Below, one piece after another: positions 37,470 through 47,187 of a stretch of 64,000 nucleotides of DNA (position 1 is the stretch's first letter; the number at the start of each line of letters is the position of its first letter). The notes beneath the pieces were generated by a model, which saw only the letters and a list, made by a program, of their open reading frames with translations, was not told where the DNA came from and did not search any database. Source of the stretch: Pseudomonadota bacterium. GTDB taxonomy: Bacteria; Pseudomonadota; Gammaproteobacteria; Thiotrichales; Thiotrichaceae. The position numbers and the translations under genes were made by a program. Location: the NCBI GenBank assembly GCA_002747455.1, contig PDPG01000045.1, positions 17,735-81,734 of the forward strand, written 5' to 3'.

Positions 37470-39542
37470 ATGAGCCATCAAAACCACAGAACACCGCCCA
37501 TTGCCAATATCCACCCCGTGATTACTCGCACTCACGGCCATGAGCGTACGGATAATTATGCGTGGCTTAGAGAAAAAGAATCCGATGAGGTAAAAGCTTA
37601 TCTGGAAGCTGAGAATGCCTACACGCAAGCCAATATGGAACATACTCAGGCATTTCAGACCGAGCTATACAATGAGATGCTCAGCCACATCGAAGAAAGT
37701 GATGCCTCAACACCTGTCAAAGTGGGAGATTATTATTACTACCAGCGCATTGAGGAAGGCAAACAGTATTGGGCGCATTACCGCAAACACTTGTCGCTGG
37801 ATGCTGCAGAGGAATTGATTCTGGATGAGAACGAGTTGGCTGACTCTGGTGGGCACGACTATTTTGAGCTCGGCGCACTGGAAGTCAGCCCGGATCATCA
37901 GTGGCTGGCTTACTCCACCGATACCACGGGATCCGAAACCTACACCATACATATCAAACACTTGGCATCTGGTGAGCTGCTGGAGGAGAGGCTCAGCAAT
38001 AATGCCGGAACAGTAAGCTGGGGTGATAGCAACACGCTTTTCTACACCACGGAAGAGCCAGAAACCAAGCGTAGCGATAAACTCTACCGCCATAAACTCA
38101 GAACACCGCAAAGCGACGATGTGCTGATTTTCCATGACGATGACGGCTTATTCAATGTTTCAGCCGGACTGAGCAAAGATGACAAGTATCTATTTATCAC
38201 CGCAGGCAGCATCGAAACCACAGAGTATCAGTTTATTCCCACCCACGAAATCGACCAACCCGCACGGCTTATTCAGCCCCGCATCACCGGATTGCGCTAC
38301 TCTGTTGAGCACCATAACGGACTGTTCTACATCCTCACCAATGCAGATGATGCCATCAATCAAAAGCTCATGACTTGCCCGGTTGACACACCCGCTTGGG
38401 AACATTGGGAAACACACATCGCCCATCGGGATAATGTGCAACTGGAACACGTTGAGCTATTCAATGATTTCATGGTGTTGTACGAACGTGAAGATGGCTT
38501 GCACCACCTTAAAGTCACCTGTTTGGCCGACCAATCCACCCATACTATCAGCCTGCCCGAGCCCGTTTATGCCGTTGCTCCGGCGGCCAATCCCGAGTTT
38601 AACACCAGCACCTTGCGCTTCGTTTATACCTCATTGGTCACTCCGCTATCTACCTTCGACTACGACATGAACACCCATGAACGTGAATTGATGAAGCAAA
38701 CCAACGTACCGGGTTACGATGCCAGTCTCTATACCACCGAACGTATTTTTGCGACCGCAGAGGATGGCACAAAAATTCCTATTTCATTGGTATATCGCAA
38801 AGCAGCGTGGCACGGTACGCCAACCTATTGCCACCTTTATGGCTATGGTGCTTATGGTCACACCGTCGAGCCAACTTTCTCCACCACACGACTCAGCCTA
38901 CTTGATCGAGGTATGGTTTATGCCATTGCCCACATTCGTGGTGAAGAAATTTATGGTCGTCACTGGTATGAAGACGGCAAATTTCTGAATAAGAAAAATA
39001 CCTTCAATGACTTTATAACATGCGCCAAGCATCTGATTAGTGAGAACTATACCCTGCCTGAAAAACTCTCCATCGAAGGACGTAGTGCGGGCGGCTTACT
39101 AATCGGGGCAGTATTAAACATGGCACCTGAGTTATTTAGCGTTGCCTTGGCTGGCGTGCCATTTGTTGATGTGGTCAATACAATGCTGGACGAATCCATC
39201 CCACTAACCACCGGCGAGTTCGAAGAATGGGGAAACCCCCAGGATGAGACGTACTATCACTACATGCTCTCCTACTCACCATATGACAATGTTTGTGCGC
39301 AGGACTATCCGGCAATTCTGGTCACAGCAGGACTAAATGACCCTCGCGTACAGTACTGGGAGCCGGCCAAGTGGGTCGCCAAGTTACGCGCACACAAAAC
39401 AGACTCCAACCCGCTTTATCTACATATGCACATGGGCGCGGGTCACTTCGCATCCTCCGGTCGCTATGCCTATCTGAAAGATTTGGCGTTCGACTACGCC
39501 TTCATTCTGAGTCAGTTAGGCATTGCTGACCACAAGCTATAG
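37470..39542 (+). CDS. Oligopeptidase B (S9 family serine peptidase)
   Basis: A 690-residue prolyl-oligopeptidase-family enzyme with an N-terminal beta-propeller and a C-terminal alpha/beta hydrolase. The nucleophile sits in EGRSAGGLLIG, the aspartate in VTAGLNDPRVQYWEP and the histidine in HMGAGHFASSGRY. The start PPIANIHPVITRTHGHERTDNYAWLRE and the RGEEIYGRHWYEDGK segment are typical of oligopeptidase B (PtrB), which cuts small peptides after Arg or Lys in the cytosol. Monocistronic, facing a small lipoprotein gene 5 bases beyond its stop. Confidence 0.95.
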   Translation: MSHQNHRTPPIANIHPVITRTHGHERTDNYAWLREKESDEVKAYLEAENAYTQANMEHTQAFQTELYNEMLSHIEESDASTPVKVGDYYYYQRIEEGKQYWAHYRKHLSLDAAEELILDENELADSGGHDYFELGALEVSPDHQWLAYSTDTTGSETYTIHIKHLASGELLEERLSNNAGTVSWGDSNTLFYTTEEPETKRSDKLYRHKLRTPQSDDVLIFHDDDGLFNVSAGLSKDDKYLFITAGSIETTEYQFIPTHEIDQPARLIQPRITGLRYSVEHHNGLFYILTNADDAINQKLMTCPVDTPAWEHWETHIAHRDNVQLEHVELFNDFMVLYEREDGLHHLKVTCLADQSTHTISLPEPVYAVAPAANPEFNTSTLRFVYTSLVTPLSTFDYDMNTHERELMKQTNVPGYDASLYTTERIFATAEDGTKIPISLVYRKAAWHGTPTYCHLYGYGAYGHTVEPTFSTTRLSLLDRGMVYAIAHIRGEEIYGRHWYEDGKFLNKKNTFNDFITCAKHLISENYTLPEKLSIEGRSAGGLLIGAVLNMAPELFSVALAGVPFVDVVNTMLDESIPLTTGEFEEWGNPQDETYYHYMLSYSPYDNVCAQDYPAILVTAGLNDPRVQYWEPAKWVAKLRAHKTDSNPLYLHMHMGAGHFASSGRYAYLKDLAFDYAFILSQLGIADHKL

Positions 39543-39547
39543 GCACA

Positions 39548-39964
39548 TTAATGATGCCGACGGACACTAGAATGGTGGCGGCGTGTTCTGGTGATTCTGA
39601 TGCGATCATGATGTCGTTCAGGGCTGTAATGTCTACGGTACAAATGTGACGGTACATGGTGACGTCTCAGGCGGCTCCAGCGGCGACAATCAGGGGAACG
39701 ATGCCAACGATGATTGCGATAACGGTAGTAATACCCATCATTCCAATAAGTGTCTATTAAATCTAACACAACGTACATGCCCAAATCGGCGTCAAAAGAT
39801 ACCCGATAGCGCTGAGGTGTGTAAGTAAAGTAGCCACCCGAACTGTATAGTCTTGGCCCTGTCTCCCCTGAAATTCTTACCCGAGTGTCATCACAAGCGG
39901 CCAATAACAAGCCCGACAAAACAACGGCAAGCGTCGCCCGATATGGTGTTTTTTTGATATCCAC
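39548..39964 (-). CDS. Small putative lipoprotein with His/Arg/Tyr-rich tail
   Basis: A 138-residue protein with a signal sequence and lipobox LLAAC (Cys24), then a short beta-rich region and a C-terminal half unusually rich in histidine, arginine and tyrosine (for example YYYRYRNHRWHRSPD). The stretch around NDGYYYRYRNHRWHRS resembles small periplasmic proteins with a GYWYR-type motif. The GTG start has GAGAGG about 9 bases upstream. The function is unknown; the histidines could bind metal, but nothing proves it. Confidence 0.65.
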   Translation of the reverse strand: MDIKKTPYRATLAVVLSGLLLAACDDTRVRISGETGPRLYSSGGYFTYTPQRYRVSFDADLGMYVVLDLIDTYWNDGYYYRYRNHRWHRSPDCRRWSRLRRHHVPSHLYRRHYSPERHHDRIRITRTRRHHSSVRRHH

Positions 39965-40018
39965 TGATCCAGCCTCTCCAAATTAAGGTCGTGCTAATTT
40001 GATGATTCAAGCAATCAT

Positions 40019-40693
40019 TTAGTTCCCGCGCCCCAGGATAATGACATCTTTACCCAGAATTTCCAGATCCAGATGCCAATGCTCTGCGATCCACTCGAAC
40101 GTTTCGGTTGAATAAAAGGTGATGTGAGTCGGGTCTCTTTTATAATGCCATCCAGCAAAGTCGCACTGTTTTGGTAGCAAACAAGTCATTATTCCAAGGT
40201 ATGCCCGTGGGTTTAGGCAGTTGACCAGTTGGTTTATGACCGATTTGGGGTCACGCAAATGCTCCAGCACTTCAGTGGAGGTAATGAAGTCATAGCGTTG
40301 TTCAAGCACGTCTGCATCGGGTCGAAAGTATTTGTCATAGCAGGCAACCTGAAAACCTTTCTTTTCAAGTAAGCGCGATAGCGTAGGGCCGGGGCCACAG
40401 CCAAAGTCCAAGCCACGCGCGCCGACTGGCAAGCGTTCAGCCAACGGCTCCAGCAGTTTTCCCAGAAAGGCGCAGTAACCGGCGTTATCTATGTCATTTT
40501 CATGCAGATCATAACGCACTTTTTCGTCCGACTCGGCAAGCTGTTGGGAGGGCTCCACGAACAGCAACAGACAATGCCCACATTGCCAATAGTCACGATG
40601 ATCCCGAAAAAAATGCCGGATATGCTGATCGTTACAAAGTGGGCATTGAGCGGGAATATCTGACATGAAAGACTCAGAACCAACCATCATCAC
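40019..40693 (-). CDS. SAM-dependent methyltransferase with N-terminal zinc ribbon
   Basis: A 224-residue class I methyltransferase. Two CxxC pairs near the N-terminus (CPLC and CGHC) form a likely zinc ribbon, then GLDFGCGPGPTLSRLLE is the SAM-binding motif I and YDFITSTEVLEHLRDP is motif II, with GWHYKRDPTHITFYS near the end. This arrangement occurs in small-molecule and sugar methyltransferases; the substrate is unknown. An ATG at 40666 (MSDIPAQ) is an equally possible start. Close to, but separated by a hairpin from, the TerC gene. Confidence 0.85.
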   Translation of the reverse strand: MMMVGSESFMSDIPAQCPLCNDQHIRHFFRDHRDYWQCGHCLLLFVEPSQQLAESDEKVRYDLHENDIDNAGYCAFLGKLLEPLAERLPVGARGLDFGCGPGPTLSRLLEKKGFQVACYDKYFRPDADVLEQRYDFITSTEVLEHLRDPKSVINQLVNCLNPRAYLGIMTCLLPKQCDFAGWHYKRDPTHITFYSTETFEWIAEHWHLDLEILGKDVIILGRGN

Positions 40694-40748
40694 TTCACAA
40701 AAGGCCGCGAGCCCTTAAGTCCATTTTGGCGGATCCAATTCTCCCTAT

Positions 40749-40782
40749 GGTGCGCACCACACCACAAACGCCCGGTGCGCAC
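40749..40782. repeat. Two GGTGCGCAC palindrome copies forming a hairpin
   Basis: GGTGCGCAC occurs at 40749-40757 and again at 40774-40782. Because GTGCGCAC is self-complementary the copies can pair as a 9-bp stem. They lie between the TerC and methyltransferase genes. Possible terminator or paired operator; no T-run supports the first strongly. Confidence 0.45.
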
Positions 40783-40804
40783 ATTCATTACCCGCGCCAT
40801 CTTG

Positions 40805-41527
40805 TTAGCTGGCTGCCCGCTTCTTTCGCATACGGATATTGATTAGCTCCACCGCAAGAGAGAATAACATTGCAAAGTAGATATAGCCTTTTGGCACATG
40901 CACATCGAGACCTTCCATCGTCAGCGTTAATCCAACAACAATCAGGAATGATAATGCCAGTATCTTAATGGTTGGATGCGCATCCACAAAATCACCAATG
41001 GCTTTTGAGGCGATTAACATAACACCCACAGCCACCACGATGGCAATCGCCATAATAGAGATATGATCAACCAAACCGACGGCGGTAATCACCGAATCCA
41101 GCGAGAATACAATGTCCAGAATCGCAATCTGCACCAACACCATGCTAAAACTAGCGGCAGCTTTGGCGGCCTGGTGCTCAGATTCCGATCCACCTTCCAC
41201 ACTGGCATGAATCTCGTGAGTAGACTTCGCCAGCAGGAATAAGCCACCAACAATCAGAATGAAATCACGACCAGAAATCTCTTGTCCCAACACGCTAAAC
41301 CAAGGCTCAGTCAACCCCATCACCCAGGAAATTGAAAATAGCAATGCCAAACGGGTCAACATTGCCAAGGCAATCCCTAAGCGACGTGCACGATCCCGTT
41401 GCTCATCGGGCAAGCGGGAAACCAAAATCGAGATAAAGATAATATTGTCAATACCCAACACGACTTCCAGCGCAGTCAACGTACCGAGCGCGACCCAAGC
41501 CTCTGGGCTGCTTATCCATTCAAACAT
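40805..41527 (-). CDS. TerC family integral membrane protein
   Basis: A 240-residue membrane protein of the TerC (tellurium resistance C-like) family with about seven hydrophobic helices. The two family signatures are present: EVVLGIDNIIFISILV near residue 20 and DIVFSLDSVITAVG in the middle, each with the acidic and Asn/Ser pair thought to bind Mn2+ or other cations. Family members are involved in manganese export and in metallation of exported proteins. GAGG lies 7 bases before the ATG. Confidence 0.93.
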   Translation of the reverse strand: MFEWISSPEAWVALGTLTALEVVLGIDNIIFISILVSRLPDEQRDRARRLGIALAMLTRLALLFSISWVMGLTEPWFSVLGQEISGRDFILIVGGLFLLAKSTHEIHASVEGGSESEHQAAKAAASFSMVLVQIAILDIVFSLDSVITAVGLVDHISIMAIAIVVAVGVMLIASKAIGDFVDAHPTIKILALSFLIVVGLTLTMEGLDVHVPKGYIYFAMLFSLAVELINIRMRKKRAAS

Positions 41528-41601
41528 AACATTTCCTCATTTTTTTCATATTTTAGTGTCCGGCGTAAGCTTCGCGCTTCGGTGTCATTGGACATTACAA
41601 G

Positions 41602-42600
41602 TTACTTTACCAGCTTTAAACGATCACGCTCCCGTTGACGCTTTCTGGCAGCCAGTTTTTTCAATCTAGCCTGCTCAATACGACAGGCAACGCCACCACC
41701 AATGTGTTCTTCACCACGCTGTTTTGCCAACTGAATCTGCCGTTCACGCTCGGCAAAACGGGCACGCTTCTCTGCCGATATACGGTCATAACATGATGGG
41801 CAGCTCACACCCGGCTGGTATTTATCACTGCGTTTATCTTCTTCGGTGATGGGTAAACGGCAGGCATGACACTGATCATAGTGACCACGCTCAAGCTGGT
41901 GATTAACGGTTACGCGGTCATCAAACACAAAACACTCACCTTGCCACAGGCTCTCACTTTCATCGACATTCTCCAAGTACTTCAGGATACCGCCTTTCAG
42001 ATGGTAAACCTCATCAATCCCCTGCTCCTTCAGATAAGCGGTAGACTTTTCACAACGAATCCCGCCAGTACAGAACATGGCCACTTTTTTGGGCTTTTTA
42101 GGCAGTACATTTTCAGAAATATACGCCGGAAACTGGCGGAAGCTGTCTGTGTTTGGGTTGATGGCATTTTTGAATGTACCCACCTGATATTCATAGTTAT
42201 TGCGGGTATCAATCAGTAACACATCTGGGTCACTGATGAGTGCATTCCAATCTTTTGGATCGACATAAGTACCCACTACACGCTTGGGGTCAATTCCCTC
42301 TACACCCATCGTCACAATTTCTTTTTTTAGCTTAACCTTAGTACGTTTAAACGGTATTTCATCGGTGTAGGACTCTTTACTATCCAGTGCTGCAAGTCGC
42401 GGATCAGTTTTCAAAAAATTCAATACCGCATCAATGCCCTCACGGCTACCAGCAATCGTGCCATTAATGCCTTCCTGGGCGAGTAACAAAGTACCACGAA
42501 CCCCATTCGCCAGCATCGTCTCCAAAAGTGGCTGACGGAGGTTTGCAAATTTATCCAGAGTAACGAACTTATACAGTGCGCATACAACGACTTGTGACAT
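41602..42600 (-). CDS. trhO: tRNA uridine(34) hydroxylase (rhodanese domain)
   Basis: A 332-residue TrhO (YceA), which hydroxylates uridine 34 of certain tRNAs, an O2-dependent step toward cmo5U-type modification. The N-terminal acylphosphatase-like domain ([16 protein letters not shown]) is followed by a rhodanese domain with the active-site loop [16 protein letters not shown] and a zinc-binding C-terminal segment ([24 protein letters not shown]). The basic tail is typical. Probably monocistronic. Confidence 0.95.
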   Translation of the reverse strand: MSQVVVCALYKFVTLDKFANLRQPLLETMLANGVRGTLLLAQEGINGTIAGSREGIDAVLNFLKTDPRLAALDSKESYTDEIPFKRTKVKLKKEIVTMGVEGIDPKRVVGTYVDPKDWNALISDPDVLLIDTRNNYEYQVGTFKNAINPNTDSFRQFPAYISENVLPKKPKKVAMFCTGGIRCEKSTAYLKEQGIDEVYHLKGGILKYLENVDESESLWQGECFVFDDRVTVNHQLERGHYDQCHACRLPITEEDKRSDKYQPGVSCPSCYDRISAEKRARFAERERQIQLAKQRGEEHIGGGVACRIEQARLKKLAARKRQRERDRLKLVK

Positions 42601-42821
42601 AACATTTACCTTTGCTGACCGGAACGTAAATCCGGTGCATGATTAAAACAATAAAATCAGCGCATTATACAAATACTCAATGAAATTACACGAGTGTTAC
42701 ACAAGAATTTTCGCAATACATGGCCTGATTAATGAATTTAAATGGAGACCTCACGAAATCAAGGATAGAATGCCCGTTTGCAGAATCCCCTGCTTTGACC
42801 ACATGACAACAGGACGAAACG

Positions 42822-43664
42822 ATGCTGGAAATCGGGCGCATCAATACATTACAAGTATATAAACAAGTCACGTTTGGCCTGTATCTGGACGGCGGAGAAG
42901 CCGGGGAAGTCCTGCTACCCAAACGTTATGTACCAAAAGGCACAGAGGTTCAGGACTGGCTGGATGTCTTTATTTATCTGGACTCAGAAGATCGTCTCAT
43001 TGCCACCACGCAAACACCCAAGGTCATGGTCGATAAGTGTGCTTACCTGAAAGTGGTATCAGTGACTCCCGTGGGGGCATTTCTGGACTGGGGTTTGCCG
43101 AAAGATTTACTGGTTCCGTTTAACGAGCAAGATCGCCCAATGGAGGTTGGTAAATCCTATGTCGTTGTCGTGGTACTGGATGATGCCACCAATCGTATTG
43201 TTGGCTCCTCACGCCTGTATGATTACCTTGATGAAACGGCAGACGATGACATTAAGGTTGGTGATGCCGTTGACCTGATGATCGCCGGTCAAACTGATCT
43301 GGGTTACAAGGCGGTCATCAATCACGACTATCTTGGCCTGCTCTTTCGCAATGAAGTGTTTCGTGAACTTCACCCCGGCACTGAGCTGAAAGGCTTCGTT
43401 AAACACATTCGAGAGGACGGCAAAATTGACTTACGACTGGATAAAAATAAACAGGCCGTCGTCCAGACGCTGGAAGATAAGATATTGCAACATCTGAAAG
43501 ATAATGACGGTGTATCCAAGCTGACCGACAAAAGCCCACCGGAAGCGATTTACCGCAGCTACTCGGTGAGTAAAGCAAACTATAAGCGCGCACTCAGTAG
43601 CCTGTACAAACAACGCAAAATTCTCATTACTCACGAACAGATTCGCTTGAGCGAGGCGGACTAA
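42822..43664 (+). CDS. CvfB/YitL family S1 RNA-binding protein
   Basis: A 280-residue RNA-binding protein of the CvfB family: three S1-like beta domains (for example VVSVTPVGAFLDWGLPKDLLVPF and FRNEVFRELHPGTELKGFVKHI) and a C-terminal winged helix with SPPEAIYRSYSVSKANYKRAL, the family signature. Homologues bind RNA and modulate virulence or gene expression; the target here is unknown. AGGA precedes the ATG. The GTPase gene starts one base after its stop, so the two are cotranscribed. Confidence 0.9.
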   Translation: MLEIGRINTLQVYKQVTFGLYLDGGEAGEVLLPKRYVPKGTEVQDWLDVFIYLDSEDRLIATTQTPKVMVDKCAYLKVVSVTPVGAFLDWGLPKDLLVPFNEQDRPMEVGKSYVVVVVLDDATNRIVGSSRLYDYLDETADDDIKVGDAVDLMIAGQTDLGYKAVINHDYLGLLFRNEVFRELHPGTELKGFVKHIREDGKIDLRLDKNKQAVVQTLEDKILQHLKDNDGVSKLTDKSPPEAIYRSYSVSKANYKRALSSLYKQRKILITHEQIRLSEAD

Positions 43665-43665
43665 T

Positions 43666-44598
43666 ATGCAAATCCAATGGTTTCCCGGACACATGCACAA
43701 AGCCGCCAAAGCGGTTCGTGAAATACTTCCAACAGTTGATGTGTTGATTGAAGTGTTGGATGCACGCATTCCCTTTAGCAGCCAAAACCCGATGATTGCT
43801 CAGCTGATGGGTGATAAGCCCTGTATTAAACTGCTGAATAAAAGCGACCTGGCCGACCCTGAATTCACTAAAATCTGGCAGGAGTATCTGGAACGTAACA
43901 ACAACATTCGCACGCTGGCAACCAATGCAACAACCACAACAAGCTTGCGCCAAATCACAAACTTATGTCACAAACTCATTCCACACAAAGGCGGTGAAGA
44001 CGATTACCGCAATATTCACGCCATGATTATTGGCATTCCGAATGTTGGCAAGTCCACACTGATTAACTCATTGGCTGGCCGCACCATTGCCAAAACTGGC
44101 AACGAACCCGCTGTCACCAAAAATCAACAGCGCATAAAGCTAGAACATGGAATTACCCTGATTGATACACCCGGAATGATGTGGCCCAAGATTGAACATG
44201 AAAATAGCGGCTATCGACTGGCGGCAACGGGAGCCATCAAAGAGACAGCCACCGACAACACTGATGTAGCTTTTGCACTGGCAGAATACCTGCTGGACGT
44301 TTATCCCGAAAGACTAATTGAGCGCTACCAATTAGAGGAAACACCCGAATCATCACTGGAATTGATCGAAGCAATTGGCCACTTACGAGGCTCATTGCGC
44401 TCTGGTGGCGGTGTACTACTAGAAAAAGCCAGCAACATTCTGATCTCAGAGTTCCGTAGCGGCATGTTGGGTTGCATTACGCTGGAAGATCCCGCACGGA
44501 TTGAAATTGAGCAGCAAGAAGTAATTGCTGCACAGGAAGCCAAACGACTTAAAGAAGAAGCTCGAAAAAAACGCTTCAAGAAAAAGAAAGGCCGCTAG
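43666..44598 (+). CDS. Circularly permuted ribosome-biogenesis GTPase (YlqF/RbgA-like)
   Basis: A 310-residue GTPase of the YlqF/YawG family. The G motifs are in permuted order: NKSDLADP (G4) precedes GIPNVGKSTLIN (G1) and DTPGMMWPK (G3). It begins with the family-typical IQWFPGHMHKA and ends in a Lys/Arg-rich tail. RbgA-type proteins assist assembly of the large ribosomal subunit. Cotranscribed with the CvfB-like gene, which also concerns RNA or translation. Confidence 0.93.
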   Translation: MQIQWFPGHMHKAAKAVREILPTVDVLIEVLDARIPFSSQNPMIAQLMGDKPCIKLLNKSDLADPEFTKIWQEYLERNNNIRTLATNATTTTSLRQITNLCHKLIPHKGGEDDYRNIHAMIIGIPNVGKSTLINSLAGRTIAKTGNEPAVTKNQQRIKLEHGITLIDTPGMMWPKIEHENSGYRLAATGAIKETATDNTDVAFALAEYLLDVYPERLIERYQLEETPESSLELIEAIGHLRGSLRSGGGVLLEKASNILISEFRSGMLGCITLEDPARIEIEQQEVIAAQEAKRLKEEARKKRFKKKKGR

Positions 44599-44602
44599 CT
44601 CA

Positions 44603-44725
44603 CTCCGTACACGACAATTTTTATCAGACTACCGGAAGTTATCGATTTACCGTTCTGATAGCTAGAAAGCCACAGTGAATAATCAATGAATCACATCCAC
44701 TTTAAATTTTTTGTCGTGCACGGAG
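44603..44725. repeat. Nested inverted-repeat element of about 120 bp
   Basis: CTCCGTACACGACAA (44603-44617) is the inverse complement of TTGTCGTGCACGGAG (44711-44725) except for one base. Inside, TATCAGA (44622-44628) pairs with TCTGATA (44654-44660). The whole fills the gap between two convergent genes. It could be a miniature transposable element with 15-bp terminal repeats or a structured 3' region shared by both transcripts. No clear target duplication is seen. Confidence 0.5.
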
Positions 44726-44744
44726 GAATTAATGTCCAATTACA

Positions 44745-45401
44745 TTATCTGGCAAAACAATTTTTAAACAAAATTTCATTCTTTGGCGAAGTCACCAATA
44801 TACTCGACCGGCGATAATTTTTACTATCGATATAATTAGCAGACAATACGTACTGCCCTTCCTTACCAAAAATCGTATCAACATGATTAGAACGGCTAAG
44901 ATTAATTGGCATAGTACGTTGTTTACCCTGAATAATTGCCTTCGCCCTGGTTGGTAAACCTTGTCTATTAAAGGAATAAATCACATCAATAGATTTACCG
45001 CTTTGACAGGCATAGTGTACTTTTCCTGAAGTTACACTGGTTTCCTTATTCTTCGTGACAAAACAATTTTTAAACAAAATTTCATTCTTTGGTGAAGTCA
45101 CCAATATACTCGACTTTTGATAATTTTTACTATCAATATAATTGGCCGACAGTACATATTGCCCTTCTTTACCAAAGATTGTATCAACATGATTAGAGCG
45201 GCTAAGATTAATTGGCATAACACGCTTTGAACCATTAATCACAGCCACTGCCTTGGTTGGCAATCCTTGTTTGTTGAAGTAATAACTGACTTTGACAGAA
45301 CGATTGCTTTGACAAGAATAATCCACCGAACCGACGTTGACGGCAGCGTACGCACTGTGGGTAAACAGCACCAGCAATACTAAACCTAAAATGTTTTTCA
45401 T
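44745..45401 (-). CDS. Tandem-duplicated MliC/ACP-type lysozyme inhibitor
   Basis: A 218-residue exported protein: signal peptide (ending SAYA-A) and two copies of a roughly 100-residue domain. Each copy runs from a YxCQSxxSxxVxYxFNxQGLPT-type start through RxMPINLSRSNHVDTIFGKEGQYVL and NYIDSKNY to an ending FKNCF, with two cysteines for one disulfide. The pattern closely resembles the Neisseria adhesin complex protein ACP, a periplasmic/surface inhibitor of C-type lysozyme. The second halves of the copies are almost identical in DNA, so the duplication is recent. Likely protects the wall from lysozyme; inhibitor function is inferred from family resemblance. Confidence 0.8.
   Translation of the reverse strand: MKNILGLVLLVLFTHSAYAAVNVGSVDYSCQSNRSVKVSYYFNKQGLPTKAVAVINGSKRVMPINLSRSNHVDTIFGKEGQYVLSANYIDSKNYQKSSILVTSPKNEILFKNCFVTKNKETSVTSGKVHYACQSGKSIDVIYSFNRQGLPTRAKAIIQGKQRTMPINLSRSNHVDTIFGKEGQYVLSANYIDSKNYRRSSILVTSPKNEILFKNCFAR
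44753..45270. repeat. 306-bp direct repeat inside the lysozyme inhibitor gene
   Basis: The sequence starting at 44753 recurs at 45059 with few differences for about 200 bases and then more diverged, a period of 306 bp or 102 codons. It reflects an in-frame gene-internal duplication. Confidence 0.9.
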
Positions 45402-45583
45402 AGAAATTACCTGTTAAAAATAAATGATTAAAATCAAAAGCCGGCTTATAGTAACCGATGTTGCAGTCTGGGAAAATTAATCTTTATACATATCCGCTTT
45501 GTGTTAGTTTATGGGTTGCCTGTGCAACAGACTTGGGGTTCGCACAGGTACGTAAACACGTACCAGGAGATGAGGAAATCATT

Positions 45584-47176
45584 ATGAAGAAACTGATTTT
45601 AAGTGCCGCTATTGCTTCGATGGCACTCAATACTGCTATCGCCCAGACAGCAACGCCAGAGATGGAGAAGATTAAAAACATCATTGTCATGATTGGCGAC
45701 GGCATGGGGCCACAACAGGTGGGGTTGCTGGACTCATATGTCCGTTATTCCAAAAATCCACAAATCAAACAGTCGGCGTTCCAACGCTTGGCCGATGAAG
45801 GCATTATTGGCATCGCAAGAACTGAACCACATGAAGGTTTAGTCGTTGACTCTGCTGCCTCATCCACCCAATTTTCCAGTGGTGAAATGGCTGGCTCAGA
45901 AATGATTGGTGTAAATTACAAGGGTGATGCCACCACCAGTATGCTGGAAATTGCGCAGAAAAAGGGTAAAGCCGTTGGTCTAATTACCGATACGCGCATG
46001 ACACACGCCACCCCGGCAACTTACGCGGCTCACCTAAAGCATCGTAAGTATGAGAATGAAATTGCTGAAGAAATGCTGGCGCATAATGTGGATGTGATGC
46101 TGGCAGGTGGTCTTCGACACTGGATTCCTAAATCGGCCAATGACAAAGAAGGCGCGCTACACAAGCAACTCAGCGATATGACGCGAGGTAATATTCGCAT
46201 TAAGTCCAAGCGCAAGGATGAAAAAAACCTGCTGGAGATGGCGAAGAAACAAGGCTACGACTTATCGTTTGACAAAGAAAGCCTGGAGAAAAGTCAATCC
46301 AATAAAATTCTTGGGCTCTACAGCTATTCCGCAATGCTGGATGGCATTACCTATAACCAAACCAGGAATGATCCCGACCGCATCCAGCCGACATTAACCG
46401 AAATGACCAACAAAGCCCTCTCGGTATTGGAAAAAGATGAGGATGGCTTTTTCCTGATGGTTGAAGGGGGACAAATTGACTGGGCAGCCCACGATAATGA
46501 TGCCGGCAGTGTGCTGCACGAGATGATTAAATTCTCAGATGCCATTAATGCGGTTATGGACTGGATGAAAGGCCGCGATGATACCCTGCTGGTTGTTTCT
46601 GCCGACCATGAGACTGGTGGTTTTGGCTTTGCCTATTCACGCAATGACCTACCGGAAGGCAAACCATTGTCAGGCAATATATTTAACGGTGACGAGTTTA
46701 AACCACAGTGGAACTTTGGCGATTTAAACACGCTGGATAAGCTTTATGCTCAGAAAAAATCATACAACAATTTGTTCCGTGAGTTTGATGCTTTGGGTAA
46801 AGAAAACAAAACCCCAGAAAACTTGCAAAAAATTGTCAATGCAAACACCGGCTTCCCGATTACTTTAGATGAAGCCAGGCGCATTTTAGAAACTGAAAAG
46901 AATAACTATCGGGTGAAAGGTCACACCTATTTGGATAGTAAAAAATTCCCTCGCTTTGAAGAGCGCGAAGAGTTTTTTGTCTATGGTTCAGAACTACGCA
47001 AAAACCTTCTGGCAGTGGTAACCGGCAAATATGCAAACATCGTCTGGGCAACTGACAATCACACCAGTACGCCAGTCTATGTCTTTGCTTATGGCCCTGA
47101 AAGTGCAGAAAAGCCTTTTGCAACCATTCAGCACAGCACCGACTGGGCGAACAAGTTAATTAACCTTATGAAATAA
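45584..47176 (+). CDS. Alkaline phosphatase (PhoA-type fold)
   Basis: A 530-residue alkaline phosphatase. A signal peptide (MKKLILSAAIASMALNTAIA) is followed by the metal-binding IIVMIGDGMGPQQ, the active-site serine in VVDSAASSTQF, ITDTRMTHATPATYAAH, the metal ligands in EGGQIDWAAHDNDAGSVLHE and the SADHETGGFG motif. It hydrolyses phosphomonoesters in the periplasm. The ATG at 45584 has GAGG upstream and gives a normal signal peptide, whereas longer in-frame starts do not. No Pho box was recognised by eye. Confidence 0.94.
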   Translation: MKKLILSAAIASMALNTAIAQTATPEMEKIKNIIVMIGDGMGPQQVGLLDSYVRYSKNPQIKQSAFQRLADEGIIGIARTEPHEGLVVDSAASSTQFSSGEMAGSEMIGVNYKGDATTSMLEIAQKKGKAVGLITDTRMTHATPATYAAHLKHRKYENEIAEEMLAHNVDVMLAGGLRHWIPKSANDKEGALHKQLSDMTRGNIRIKSKRKDEKNLLEMAKKQGYDLSFDKESLEKSQSNKILGLYSYSAMLDGITYNQTRNDPDRIQPTLTEMTNKALSVLEKDEDGFFLMVEGGQIDWAAHDNDAGSVLHEMIKFSDAINAVMDWMKGRDDTLLVVSADHETGGFGFAYSRNDLPEGKPLSGNIFNGDEFKPQWNFGDLNTLDKLYAQKKSYNNLFREFDALGKENKTPENLQKIVNANTGFPITLDEARRILETEKNNYRVKGHTYLDSKKFPRFEEREEFFVYGSELRKNLLAVVTGKYANIVWATDNHTSTPVYVFAYGPESAEKPFATIQHSTDWANKLINLMK

Positions 47177-47187
47177 CCGCCCCTGTT

